Translations under genes and position numbers: made by a program | Shown: one piece after another, positions 6,907-14,401 of the stretch | Numbering within the stretch: position 1 is the first letter of the stretch | Layout: the number at the start of each line of letters is the position of its first letter | Source of the DNA: WLMZ01 sp031410915 | Lineage (GTDB): Bacteria; Actinomycetota; Acidimicrobiia; Acidimicrobiales; Ilumatobacteraceae | Assembly: GCA_031410915.1 (NCBI GenBank) | Contig: JANNZY010000195.1 | Span: 1-16,497 of the forward strand | DNA length: 16,497 nt | Reading direction: 5' to 3' | Notes under the pieces: generated by a model | Seen by the model: the letters and a program-made list of their open reading frames with translations, nothing else | The model's database searches: none | Told to the model about the DNA's origin: nothing

Positions 6907-8106
6907 TCAGGCTGCGGACTTCTCCAGGATGTGGACGCCGCAGGCGCTGCCGAGGCCGATGACGTGGGCCAGGCCGACCTTTGCGCCCTCGATCTGGCGA
7001 TCACCGGCCTCGCCGCGCAGGTGGTGGCAGACCTCCCAGATGTTGGCGATACCGGTGGCCGCGATCGGGTGGCCCTTGGACTGCAGGCCGCCGGACACGT
7101 TGACCGGCGTCTTGCCGTCACGCCACGTCGCGCCGCTCTCGAAGAACGAACCGGCCTCACCGGGGGCACACAGCATGAGGTTGTCGTAGTGCACCAGCTC
7201 GGCGGTGGCGAAGCAGTCGTGCAGCTCGACCAGATCGAGGTCCTCGGGACCGACGCCGGCCGCAGCGTAGGCCTGCTCGGCGGCACGGCGGGTGAGCGTG
7301 TTGACGTCGGGCAGCACCTGGCAGGCCTCCTGCCACGGGTCTGAGGTCAGGATCGAGGCCGACACTTTGACCGCACGGCGTTGCTGCTCGAGCGACAGCG
7401 TCTTCAGCTTGGCGTCGCTGATCACGACCGCCGCCGCCCCGCCGTCGCAGTTGGCCGAACACATCGGCCGGGTATTGGGATACGAGATCATCATGTCGTT
7501 CTTGATCTCGTCGAGCGTGAAGCGCTTCTGGTACGCCGCGAGCGGATTGAGCGTCGAGTGGGCGTGGTTCTTCTCGCTGATCTTGGCGAAGGTGTCGAAC
7601 GTGACGTTGCCGTACTTGTGCGCGTACTCCATGCCGACCTGGGCGAACACGCCGGGCATCGTCTCGGTGCCGATGCGTCCGTCCGTGCTGCCGACTGCGC
7701 CATAGCGACCCGCCGGCGTCCAGTTGGTGTCGGCCTTACGGTCGCGAGCGCCGAGCAGGCCGGCACCGCTCAGCTTCTCGACGCCGACGGCCAGGCCCAT
7801 GTCGCACTCGCCGGACTTGACCGACATGATCGCGACGCGCAACGCAGTGGCTCCCGTGGCGCAGGCATTCGCGACGTTGTAGGCCGGGATACCGGTCTGG
7901 CCGATCTGCTTCTGGATCTGCTGGGCCACACCACCGCCACCCATCAGGTTGCCGGCCGCCATCACGCCGATGTCCTTCATCGTCACACCGCCGTCGGCGA
8001 GCGCGGCCATCGCCGCCTGCGACGCGAGGTCGACGATGTCCTTGTCGGCGTGCTTGCCGAACTTGGTCATGTTGATGCCGAGGATCCAGATGTCGTCGCT
8101 GGCCAT
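6907..8106 (-). CDS. thiolase family protein (lipid-transfer/SCP2-type thiolase)
   Basis: Acyl-CoA enzyme of the thiolase fold, expected to make or break a carbon-carbon bond next to a CoA thioester. The 399 aa include the nucleophile Cys82 (NACATGATALR), His296 in HDCF, His346 (GGLQSKGHPIAATG) and Cys389 (GLGSACGVH). HDCF in place of the usual NEAF, and the partner DUF35 gene, point to the SCP2-thiolase/Ltp branch rather than the classical FadA/AtoB branch. Members of that branch include thiolases of beta-oxidation and the Ltp2 retro-aldolase of steroid side-chain breakdown; this one could be either. The start ATG at 8106 has an ideal Shine-Dalgarno (AAGGAGG, 6 nt away), and the DUF35 gene ends 45 nt upstream, so the two are almost surely co-transcribed. 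Confidence 0.92.
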   Translation of the reverse strand: MASDDIWILGINMTKFGKHADKDIVDLASQAAMAALADGGVTMKDIGVMAAGNLMGGGGVAQQIQKQIGQTGIPAYNVANACATGATALRVAIMSVKSGECDMGLAVGVEKLSGAGLLGARDRKADTNWTPAGRYGAVGSTDGRIGTETMPGVFAQVGMEYAHKYGNVTFDTFAKISEKNHAHSTLNPLAAYQKRFTLDEIKNDMMISYPNTRPMCSANCDGGAAAVVISDAKLKTLSLEQQRRAVKVSASILTSDPWQEACQVLPDVNTLTRRAAEQAYAAAGVGPEDLDLVELHDCFATAELVHYDNLMLCAPGEAGSFFESGATWRDGKTPVNVSGGLQSKGHPIAATGIANIWEVCHHLRGEAGDRQIEGAKVGLAHVIGLGSACGVHILEKSAA

Positions 8107-8112
8107 GATCGG

Positions 8113-8119
8113 CCTCCTT
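8113..8119 (-). promoter_or_regulatory. Shine-Dalgarno of the thiolase gene
   Basis: On the minus strand this reads AAGGAGG, 6 nt before the ATG whose first base is 8106. It is the strongest ribosome binding site in the window and fixes the start of the second gene of the DUF35–thiolase pair. Confidence 0.85.
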
Positions 8120-8151
8120 TGATTGGAAGAAGTGAGGGAGAAAGGGTGGTT

Positions 8152-8547
8152 TCAGGCTGCGGGCTCGAAAGCGAAGTTGATCGCCTCCGTGCCGGCTTCG
8201 TCGGTGCCGATCGGCACCGTGGTGAGGCGCAGCTTCATGCCGAGCGTGACGTGCTCGGGGTCGGGCTCGACGTTGGCCAAGTTGGCTCGCACGTGGGTGC
8301 CGTCGCAGTCGATGATGCCGGACACGAACGGCACCGGCACGCCCGGCGCTGCGAACGCGACGATGGTGAACGACGTCAGCGTGCCCTCCGTGGCGATGTC
8401 GACCTTCTTGAAGTCGGTGTTGAAGCACGAGGCACACGCGTTGCGGCGGTCGAAGAACCGGGCCCCGCACGATGTGCACTCGTTAGCGACGAGGTGCGGG
8501 TCGTCGCCGAGCTCGAGGTACGAAACGAAGGGGATCTGTTCTGCCAC
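8152..8547 (-). CDS. DUF35 zinc-ribbon / OB-fold protein, thiolase partner
   Basis: Small protein (131 aa) with a rubredoxin-like zinc ribbon (Cys24, Cys27, Cys38, Cys41: CTSC and CASC) followed by an OB-fold domain (about 50-125). This is the DUF35 architecture. DUF35 proteins bind acyl-CoA substrates and form complexes with thiolase-like partners, as in ChsH2-Ltp2 of mycobacterial steroid degradation. It lies immediately upstream of an SCP2-type thiolase gene in the same operon. The start is GTG (MAEQIPFVSYLELG) with only a weak ribosome binding site. It is divergent from the amidohydrolase across a 127-nt gap. The family call is firm; the pathway is not. Confidence 0.9.
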   Translation of the reverse strand: MAEQIPFVSYLELGDDPHLVANECTSCGARFFDRRNACASCFNTDFKKVDIATEGTLTSFTIVAFAAPGVPVPFVSGIIDCDGTHVRANLANVEPDPEHVTLGMKLRLTTVPIGTDEAGTEAINFAFEPAA

Positions 8548-8627
8548 GGGGGCAGGCTTTCACCCACAGGCAAGCAAACGCAAAGTGGAGGGAACCGGTC
8601 GACACGCCCAGTGGGTGGCGAGTGGCA

Positions 8628-8667
8628 TAACGTCGGCCGCAGACGAGATCGTCGAAGCACGAAGGGG
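8628..8667 (+). promoter_or_regulatory. possible promoter and ribosome binding site of the amidohydrolase gene
   Basis: TAACGT at 8628-8633 fits the TANNNT -10 pattern, without a clear -35. GAAGGGGG at 8660-8667 is a good Shine-Dalgarno 7 nt before the ATG at 8675. The 127-nt gap (8548-8674) also has to hold the promoter of the divergent DUF35 gene, for which I see no convincing box. Confidence 0.4.
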
Positions 8668-8674
8668 GTCCAGA

Positions 8675-10387
8675 ATGTTGGACGTAGTCATCACCGGCGG
8701 CAAGGTCATCGACGGCACGGGCGCAGCGGGTGTGCACGCCGACATCGGCATCCGCGACGGCAAGATCGTGGCGGTCGGTCAGATCGACGAACCTGCCACG
8801 CGCACCATCGATGCCGGGGATCAGGTCGTGGCTCCGGGCTTCATCGACATCCACACCCACTACGACGCGCAGGCGTTCTGGGACACCACGCTCAGCCCGT
8901 CGCCACTGCACGGCGTGACCACAGTGATGGGCGGCAACTGCGGCTTCACGATCGCCCCGCTCACGCCCACCGACGGCGACTACCTGATGCGCATGCTCGC
9001 CCGCGTCGAGGGCATGCCACTGGAATCGCTGCAGCAGGGTGTGCCGTGGGACTGGCGAACAACCGGCGAGTACCTCGACCGGCTCGACGGCACGTTGATG
9101 CCGAACGCCGGGTTCCTCGTCGGTCACTCGGCGATCCGCCGTGTGGTGATGAAGGATGCCGCGACCGAGCGGGTCGCGACACCGGAGGAGATCGAGCAGA
9201 TGAAGGGCTTGTTGCGCGACGGCCTCGCCGCCGGCGGCATGGGCTTCTCGTCGACATGGTCGACATCCCACAACGACCACACCGGCATTCCGGTGCCGTC
9301 GCGCCACGCGAGCCGCGACGAAGTGATCGCGCTGTGCAGTGTCGTGCGCGAGTTCCCGGGTACGACGTTGGAGTTCATCCCACAGGTCGGCCCGTTCTCG
9401 CCGGAGACGTTCGACCTCATGGCCGACATGAGCGTTGCCGCCAACCGCCCGCTGAACTGGAACCTGCTCCAGGTGCAGTCGCAGAACTGGGACGCCGTGC
9501 AGCACCAGCTGACCGGCGGTGACATCGCCGAGGCCAAGGGCGGGCGGGTGCTCGCGCTGACCCTGCCGGACACGTTCCGGCTGCGGCTCAACCTGCGCAG
9601 CGGTTTCGTGCTCGACATCATGCCCGGCTGGGACAAGTTGATGGCGATGGAGCCGACCGCCAAGCTGGCGATGATGCGCGACCCCAACGGCCGGGCCGAG
9701 ATGGATCGCCTTGCGCAGACCGCCCCGGGCGCGTTGCGGTCGCTGGCCAACTGGGGCAACTACACGCTGCTCGAGACGTTCAGTGCGCAGTGGAAGCCGT
9801 TCGAGGGCAAGACGATCGGTGCGATCGCGACGGAGCTCGGCAAGAGCACGTGGGACACGTTGTGCGACATCTCCATCGACGACGACTTGAACACCGTGAT
9901 CGCCAGCATCGACACCGGCCAGAACGACGCCAGCTGGGAGAAGCGGGTCGAGGTCTGGCGTGATCCGCGAGCCATCGTCGGTGCATCCGACGCCGGCGCG
10001 CACCTCGACATGATCGACAGCTTCAGCTACGCGACCACCCTGATCGCGCGCACCACCGTTGACCGATCACTGCTGCCTCTGGAGGAGGCCGTGCACTACC
10101 TGACCGGTTCGCCGGCCGCGCTGTACGGGTTGAAGGGTCGTGGCACGATCGCCACAGGCAACGCTGCGGACATCGTCGTGTTCGACCCGGCAAAGATCGG
10201 ACCCGGCGAGGTCTTCACCAAGTTCGACCTGCCCGGCGGCGCCGGTCGTGTCTACGGCGAGGCCAACGGCATCGGCCACGTGCTCGTCAACGGGGTGCCT
10301 TGCGTCGCCGGGGGAGAGTTGCTCGATGCCCGACCGGGCACGTTGCTACGCAGCGGTCGCGACACCGAGACGGTGACCGCGCACTGA
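8675..10387 (+). CDS. amidohydrolase family protein, N-acyl-D-amino-acid deacylase type
   Basis: Metal-dependent hydrolase of the amidohydrolase superfamily, 570 aa. The N-terminal urease-type beta-sandwich strand (VVITGGKVIDGTG) is followed by the metal motif with His60 and His62 (IDIHTHYDAQ). Cys89 lies in GGNCGFTIAPL, matching the metal-bridging cysteine of D-aminoacylases. His151 (VGHSAIRR) and Asp439 and His443 (ASDAGAHLDM) complete a typical pattern. The end returns to the beta-sandwich (GTIATGNAADIVVFDPAKIG). The start is the ATG at 8675, supported by GAAGGGGG; the frame is open upstream but antisense to the DUF35 gene. D-aminoacylase-like proteins of this length are common in actinobacteria and mostly uncharacterised, so the true substrate may be an N-acyl-amino acid or another cyclic or linear amide. 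No neighbour specifies it. Confidence 0.88.
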   Translation: MLDVVITGGKVIDGTGAAGVHADIGIRDGKIVAVGQIDEPATRTIDAGDQVVAPGFIDIHTHYDAQAFWDTTLSPSPLHGVTTVMGGNCGFTIAPLTPTDGDYLMRMLARVEGMPLESLQQGVPWDWRTTGEYLDRLDGTLMPNAGFLVGHSAIRRVVMKDAATERVATPEEIEQMKGLLRDGLAAGGMGFSSTWSTSHNDHTGIPVPSRHASRDEVIALCSVVREFPGTTLEFIPQVGPFSPETFDLMADMSVAANRPLNWNLLQVQSQNWDAVQHQLTGGDIAEAKGGRVLALTLPDTFRLRLNLRSGFVLDIMPGWDKLMAMEPTAKLAMMRDPNGRAEMDRLAQTAPGALRSLANWGNYTLLETFSAQWKPFEGKTIGAIATELGKSTWDTLCDISIDDDLNTVIASIDTGQNDASWEKRVEVWRDPRAIVGASDAGAHLDMIDSFSYATTLIARTTVDRSLLPLEEAVHYLTGSPAALYGLKGRGTIATGNAADIVVFDPAKIGPGEVFTKFDLPGGAGRVYGEANGIGHVLVNGVPCVAGGELLDARPGTLLRSGRDTETVTAH

Positions 10388-10405
10388 GCCGACCCCAAGA
10401 ATCGC

Positions 10406-10446
10406 ACCCAGAACGACGGACCAGCCCTGGCGGGACTGTTCTGGGT
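10406..10446 (+). terminator. inverted repeat after the amidohydrolase gene
   Basis: ACCCAGAAC at 10406-10414 and GTTCTGGGT at 10438-10446 are perfectly complementary 9-nt arms, starting 18 nt after the stop. The 23-nt interior has its own short hairpin (CCAG, CC, CTGG at 10421-10430). The right arm belongs to the first copy of the 109-bp repeat, so this could be a terminator, or an inverted fragment at the edge of the repeat array, or both. Confidence 0.4.
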
Positions 10447-10643
10447 ATTGGTTCGCCGGACGTTGGTGTTGGCACGCGCCCAGGTGCGGGAGAAGGTTGA
10501 GTCGCCTCGGTTCTGGGCGCGGCAGCGACGTTCGTGTGGCGGGACTGTTCTGGGTGTTGGTTCGTCGGACCTTGGTGTTGGCACGCGCCCAGGTGCGGGA
10601 GAAGGTTGAGTCGCTTCGGTTGTGGGCGCGGCAGCGACGTTCA
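10428..10643 (+). repeat. 109-bp tandem repeat, two copies
   Basis: Copy one is 10428-10536 and copy two starts at 10537 and matches to about 10642. Over about 106 aligned bases there are five differences (about 95% identity), so duplication is recent or the sequence is maintained. The array fills the 253-nt gap between the convergent amidohydrolase and lipoprotein genes, and copy two runs right into the lipoprotein stop codon (complement of 10641-10643). I see no credible coding sequence in this gap. Confidence 0.93.
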
Positions 10644-11303
10644 GCCGGCAACGGTGGTCGGCGTGAACAACGCGGCATCGGCCGCATCGCTGACGGCGGA
10701 CAGATCGATCTGCACGTCTGGCGTGTCCTGGTAGGCGAGCAGGCCGTTGTCGAGCGCGCAGTATGACTTCGTGCCCTGCGCGAACGTGACCTGCACGCAC
10801 GTCGCCGAGCGACCGGCGATCTCACGCGTCGAGGCAATGCCGGCGCTCGTCATTGTCGCCGCATCCTGGCGCAGACGGGCTGCGGCTGCGGTGCGATAGA
10901 AGTCGTGGCTCGGCACCGCGTTGCTGATCCTGCTGTCATCGAACCCATCAGCACACACACCGCTGGTGACGTCGCACGTCTGCTGCAGTCCACCCTGGTC
11001 GAGGTAGCGCACGGTGCCGATGGTGATCGATCGGGTTTGAGAGTTGGTCTGCGCAACCGTCGAGGCCGTCGTGATCGATCCGAATCGGAGCAGGATCGAG
11101 TAGGTCGCGGTGTAGGCGTTCTCGCTGGCGGTGTCCAGCTTGGCGAGCACCGCGGCGATCGCCGGATCGGACACGGCGGTCTCGGCCCCCGCCGGCGTGG
11201 TGGACGGTGACAGGCGGCCGCGCTGGCCCGTGAAGCAACCGCTGAGGACCGCGGCGATGACGGCGACCACCGCGACGACGCGGACGGCAGGCTGGTTGCG
11301 CAT
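10641..11303 (-). CDS. predicted lipoprotein of unknown function
   Basis: 220 aa with a clear lipoprotein signal peptide: Arg2 and Arg8, a hydrophobic stretch at 9-19, and lipobox LSGC with the lipidated Cys23. The mature part begins with a Thr/Pro/Ala-rich segment and is otherwise a soluble domain of about 180 residues. That domain has four further cysteines (TCDVTSGVCADG, ATCVQV, KSYCAL) that could form two disulfides outside the membrane. I do not recognise the family. The ATG at 11303 is chosen because it begins the signal peptide; longer in-frame starts add residues before it. It is divergent from the membrane protein gene; the starts are 85 nt apart. Confidence 0.85.
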   Translation of the reverse strand: MRNQPAVRVVAVVAVIAAVLSGCFTGQRGRLSPSTTPAGAETAVSDPAIAAVLAKLDTASENAYTATYSILLRFGSITTASTVAQTNSQTRSITIGTVRYLDQGGLQQTCDVTSGVCADGFDDSRISNAVPSHDFYRTAAAARLRQDAATMTSAGIASTREIAGRSATCVQVTFAQGTKSYCALDNGLLAYQDTPDVQIDLSAVSDAADAALFTPTTVAG

Positions 11304-11313
11304 ACGAGCCGTG

Positions 11314-11319
11314 AGCGTA
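11314..11319 (-). promoter_or_regulatory. -10 box of the lipoprotein gene
   Basis: The minus strand reads TACGCT, matching TANNNT, with 10 nt between it and the ATG. There is no Shine-Dalgarno in that space, so the transcript would have almost no leader. Confidence 0.4.
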
Positions 11320-11374
11320 CGGGGCGCAGCTTCGGAAACGTCGGCGTGCCGGTGGTCCGCCGTCCACTCGGCCC

Positions 11375-11380
11375 TATCGT
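11375..11380 (+). promoter_or_regulatory. -10 box of the membrane protein gene
   Basis: TATCGT matches TANNNT and ends 8 nt before the GTG at 11389, consistent with a leaderless or nearly leaderless transcript. No -35 is obvious. Confidence 0.4.
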
Positions 11381-11388
11381 CGGGGCTC

Positions 11389-12252
11389 GTGATACGAGTC
11401 GACGCCGCCACGGTGCTGCTGCAGTGGGCAGTCGGCGGGCTGTCCTTCTGTTGGTTCACCACGCGGCGGCGCATGGTCGGTGTGGGCTACGGCTGGTTGC
11501 TGCGCGGCACGTTCGCGCTGATCGCCGGCGCAGCGTTCGCGTGCGGGCTCGCGTTCGGCGTCGAGGCGGTCCGCGAGGCGGCATCGCTCGGCGTCGCGGT
11601 CGCCGCCATCGTCGCGCTCGTGGTCTCGGTGGTTCGCCGTCGAGCCGGCGTCAGTGGTCACACCGACGAGCACGACCGCCGTACTGAGCGCGTCGCGACG
11701 ATGACCGGTATCGATCGCGCCGTGCCGCAACGCGTTGTCGCAGCAGAGTCGCCCCCTGAATTTCCACCGGCGCTTGACCTCGTTGCGCCGGTGATCGGCG
11801 TCGTCGGTCTCGTCGCCGCGGGCATCGGTGCCGGCGGCAACGATCTGGTTGCGGTGATACGCACCATCGTCGGCGCGGCGTTCATCGGCGCAGTGACGGA
11901 CGCCATGCTGCTCGGGCACTGGTATCTCGTCCAGCCGGGCCTGCCGCGTGGGCTGCTCAACGAGTTGGTCCGAGTGACCAAGTACGTGCTGCCGTTCGAA
12001 GTTGTCGCGCTGCTTCTGCCGACGGGCATGCTCAGCGTCATCTCCGGGTCGGTGTCCGACGGCTGGGGTGGCACGCTCGGCTACTTCTGGATGGCGTGCT
12101 CGGTCACGACTGCGGTCCTGTGCGTCGTCACCCAGCGTGCGCTGCGCGAGCGTTACTACTCGGCGGTGATGGCAGCCACGGGCCTGCTCTACCTGGCGAT
12201 CCTGACCGCATTCGGCACCGATCTCGTGGCGCGCGCGGTGCTCGCCGGGTAG
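11389..12252 (+). CDS. polytopic membrane protein of unknown function
   Basis: 287 aa from a GTG start. Hydrophobic segments at about 6-26, 38-58, 66-84, 131-148, 155-176, 199-219, 229-249 and 258-277 suggest eight membrane helices. A charged loop of some 45 residues (about 85-130, HTDEHDRRTER) separates a three-helix from a five-helix half. The segment TDAMLLGHWYLVQPGLPRG between helices 5 and 6 is the most distinctive stretch and might hold a functional His. I do not recognise the family. The reading frame extends upstream over the divergent lipoprotein gene, so the GTG at 11389, preceded by TATCGT 8 nt upstream, is the most plausible start. A response regulator gene follows 100 nt after the stop, with a hairpin and its own promoter in between, so they are probably not one transcript. 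Confidence 0.75.
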   Translation: MIRVDAATVLLQWAVGGLSFCWFTTRRRMVGVGYGWLLRGTFALIAGAAFACGLAFGVEAVREAASLGVAVAAIVALVVSVVRRRAGVSGHTDEHDRRTERVATMTGIDRAVPQRVVAAESPPEFPPALDLVAPVIGVVGLVAAGIGAGGNDLVAVIRTIVGAAFIGAVTDAMLLGHWYLVQPGLPRGLLNELVRVTKYVLPFEVVALLLPTGMLSVISGSVSDGWGGTLGYFWMACSVTTAVLCVVTQRALRERYYSAVMAATGLLYLAILTAFGTDLVARAVLAG

Positions 12253-12261
12253 GGACGGACC

Positions 12262-12298
12262 GGGCGACGACCATCTCGGTGGTCGTGCTGTCGCGCCC
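12262..12298 (+). terminator. hairpin after the membrane protein gene
   Basis: ACGACCA at 12267-12273 pairs with TGGTCGT at 12280-12286 around a 6-nt loop. GGGCG at 12262-12266 can extend the stem by pairing with CGCCC at 12294-12298 across a 7-nt bulge. It starts 10 nt after the stop and precedes the next promoter, which fits a transcription terminator without a T-tract. Confidence 0.55.
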
Positions 12299-12316
12299 GT
12301 ATTGTGTCTCCTGAAT

Positions 12317-12344
12317 TTGAGGGCGATCGGGAGATGGCTATGGT
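12317..12344 (+). promoter_or_regulatory. promoter of the response regulator gene
   Basis: TTGAGG at 12317-12322 and TATGGT at 12339-12344 are spaced 16 nt, close to -35 and -10 consensus. Only 8 nt separate the -10 from the ATG at 12353 and no Shine-Dalgarno fits there, so the mRNA is probably leaderless. Confidence 0.5.
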
Positions 12345-12352
12345 GCTGCGCT

Positions 12353-12994
12353 ATGGACCCGATCACGGTTCTCTTGGTCGATGATCACGAGATGTTCGTC
12401 GAGGGTGTCTCCCGCGTCCTGGCGGCGGACGGCACGTTCGAGGTCGTCGCGGTGGCGGCCACGGTGGAACGAGGAGTCGCAATGGCGGGCGCGTACAAGC
12501 CTGCGGTTGCCATCGTCGACTTCGCATTGCCCGACGGCGACGGGGCAACCGCCACCCGGCGGATCCTCGCCGAGTCCCCGGCGACGAAGGTGGTGATCCT
12601 CACCGGGCGCACCGATGACAAGGCATTGATCGCCGCGATCGAGGCGGGGAGCTCGGGGTTCGTCACCAAGGACAATGCCGTGGCCGAGTTGGTGAAGGCG
12701 ATCCGCTCGGTCCTCGATGGCGAGGCGTACATCACGCCGCGCATGCTGTCCGCGTTGCTGCCCCGCCTCGGAAAGCGAACGCAGTCGATCGGCAGCGACC
12801 TGACGGCACGCGAACTGGAGGTCCTCGAGCTCGTCGCCGACGGGCTGTCCAACGATGCGATCGCGAAGCGACTGTTCCTCAGCGTCAACACGATCCGCAA
12901 CCACGTGCAGAACGTGCTCAGCAAGCTGGGCGCGCACTCGAAGCTGGAGGCGATGGTCATTGCCCGCCGCGAAGGCTTGGTCGACGACGGCTGA
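12353..12994 (+). CDS. NarL/LuxR-type response regulator
   Basis: DNA-binding response regulator, 213 aa. Receiver domain about 4-122: acidic pair Asp10-Asp11 (VLLVDDH), phosphoacceptor Asp56 (VAIVDFALPDGDG), Thr84 (VILTG) and Lys106 (FVTKDN), so it looks fully phosphorylatable. The C-terminal LuxR/GerE helix-turn-helix is about 148-205 (LTARELEVLELVADGLSNDA and TIRNHVQNVLSKLGAHSKLE). The ATG at 12353 gives the canonical N-terminus directly before the first beta strand. No histidine kinase gene is adjacent, so its sensor lies elsewhere or it is an orphan. It converges on the MFS gene with an 18-nt gap that shows no terminator. Confidence 0.95.
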   Translation: MDPITVLLVDDHEMFVEGVSRVLAADGTFEVVAVAATVERGVAMAGAYKPAVAIVDFALPDGDGATATRRILAESPATKVVILTGRTDDKALIAAIEAGSSGFVTKDNAVAELVKAIRSVLDGEAYITPRMLSALLPRLGKRTQSIGSDLTARELEVLELVADGLSNDAIAKRLFLSVNTIRNHVQNVLSKLGAHSKLEAMVIARREGLVDDG

Positions 12995-13012
12995 GCGTCT
13001 TGCCCGTGCGGT

Positions 13013-14395
13013 TCAGGCTGCGGTGCGAGTCCGTACGCCGCGGCTGGCGACGAGGCCGACCGTCGCGCAGATCGCGGCGAGGCCGAAGTTCGTCGCGATC
13101 GCGCCCTGCAGTGTGAACGTCGTGTCATCGGCGATCGTGACGGTCGCGCCACCGACGATGCTCATGATGCCGAAGCCGAGCGAGTCGGCGAGGTGGATCT
13201 GGCTGCCGATCGCGCCCTCGCGTCCGTCTTCGGCGAAGCTCATCGCGCCAATCGTGGTCGGGTTGAAGAGCAACCCGATACCGAATCCGCCGACTGCCCA
13301 ACCGAGGAACGTCAGCACGAGCGGCCAACTCGGTGCGAGTACCGGTGCCGTCACCGCGACACCGACGAGCAGGAAGCAAAATCCGATCCGTGTCGCCCGG
13401 CTGGCAGGTAGTCGATCACCGCGACGGGCCGCGAACGCTTGTCCACCGGTCCACGCCAGCGCCGCGCCGGCGATGACGAAGCCCTGCGCGATCGGACGAG
13501 CACCGTGCAGCCGGTCGGCGGCGAGAGGCACGAAACTGTCGACGCCCAAGAAGGTGGCTGTCGCCAGGAAACGGACGGCGATGATCGCCGGCAGCCCGCG
13601 GCGGGCACGGAACACGCCGGCCGGGAGCAGCGCCTGCAGCGCCGGAACGGCGATCGCGATACCGGCGATCGCGACCGTGCCGGCGAGGACGTAGTTGTCA
13701 CTTTGGAAACCGACGGCGACCAGGCCGACGCCGCCCGCTGCCTGCAGGGCCCGCGGCAAACGGCTGGCGCGCCGATCGCCATCGGTGTCGGGCACCGTCA
13801 GCGAAGCCATGGCTCGAGCGGTCAGCAACGCGACCAGGACGGCCAGCGGGATGATGCCGAGGAAGACCCAACGCCAGCCAAAGCGGTCGGTGACGGCGCC
13901 GGACACGGCCGGTGCGATCAGGCTCGGCAGAACCCAGCCGGCGCTGAGGTATGCGTACATCGTGCCCTGGCGCTCGGCCGGGAACGCCCGCCGCACGGCG
14001 ATGTACGACAGTGGCGCGAATCCGCCGCTTCCAGCGCCCTGCAGCAATCGTCCGAGCAGGACCAACTCCATCGTCGGCGCGCTGGCGGCGACGACGAGGC
14101 CGGCCACGAAGACGACGATGCAGATGATGAATGGGCGGCGTACGCCGTAGCGGTCGGCCCACTCGCCGGACCAGACCAGCGCGACGAGGTCGGCCAGCAT
14201 GTACGCAGCGATCGTGGCTCCGTACAGCGACAGTCCGTCGAGTTCGTCAGTGATGGTCGGCAGGGCCGTCAGCACGGCTGTCGTCTCGAACGCGACGAGC
14301 GTCACGCACAGGACGAGCCCGATCGCGAGCGTGCGTTGGGCCGCGTCGAGCGGGGTCCGCTCCCGCAGCTCCGGGGCACCTGTCGTGATCGTCAC
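13013..14395 (-). CDS. MFS transporter (DHA2-like drug/proton antiporter type)
   Basis: 460-residue integral membrane protein with about 12-14 hydrophobic helices. MFS motif A lies between helices 2 and 3 (GEWADRYGVRRPF). A motif C-like antiporter segment lies in helix 5 (SLIAPAVSGAVTD), followed by FGWRWVF as in many DHA2/EmrB relatives. It probably exports a small molecule using the proton gradient; the substrate is unknown. The start is a GTG (VTITTGAPEL) and the frame is open far upstream, but those residues are antisense to or overlap the amidase region and look non-protein-like. A promoter with a 10-bp palindrome over its -10 box lies directly upstream, which suggests repression by a dimeric regulator. 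The amidase gene lies 73 nt upstream on the same strand but the transporter appears to have its own promoter. Confidence 0.9.
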   Translation of the reverse strand: MTITTGAPELRERTPLDAAQRTLAIGLVLCVTLVAFETTAVLTALPTITDELDGLSLYGATIAAYMLADLVALVWSGEWADRYGVRRPFIICIVVFVAGLVVAASAPTMELVLLGRLLQGAGSGGFAPLSYIAVRRAFPAERQGTMYAYLSAGWVLPSLIAPAVSGAVTDRFGWRWVFLGIIPLAVLVALLTARAMASLTVPDTDGDRRASRLPRALQAAGGVGLVAVGFQSDNYVLAGTVAIAGIAIAVPALQALLPAGVFRARRGLPAIIAVRFLATATFLGVDSFVPLAADRLHGARPIAQGFVIAGAALAWTGGQAFAARRGDRLPASRATRIGFCFLLVGVAVTAPVLAPSWPLVLTFLGWAVGGFGIGLLFNPTTIGAMSFAEDGREGAIGSQIHLADSLGFGIMSIVGGATVTIADDTTFTLQGAIATNFGLAAICATVGLVASRGVRTRTAA

Positions 14396-14401
14396 GCGAC
14401 G

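Noticed and set aside
7381..9522. 713-codon plus-strand frame over the thiolase, DUF35 and amidohydrolase region
   Set aside because: It is antisense to two convincing genes and out of frame with a third, with Asp/Arg-rich shadow composition.
11131..11388. 86-residue N-terminal extension of the membrane protein
   Set aside because: It overlaps the divergent lipoprotein gene on the opposite strand and its promoter; the GTG at 11389 begins just before the first helix.
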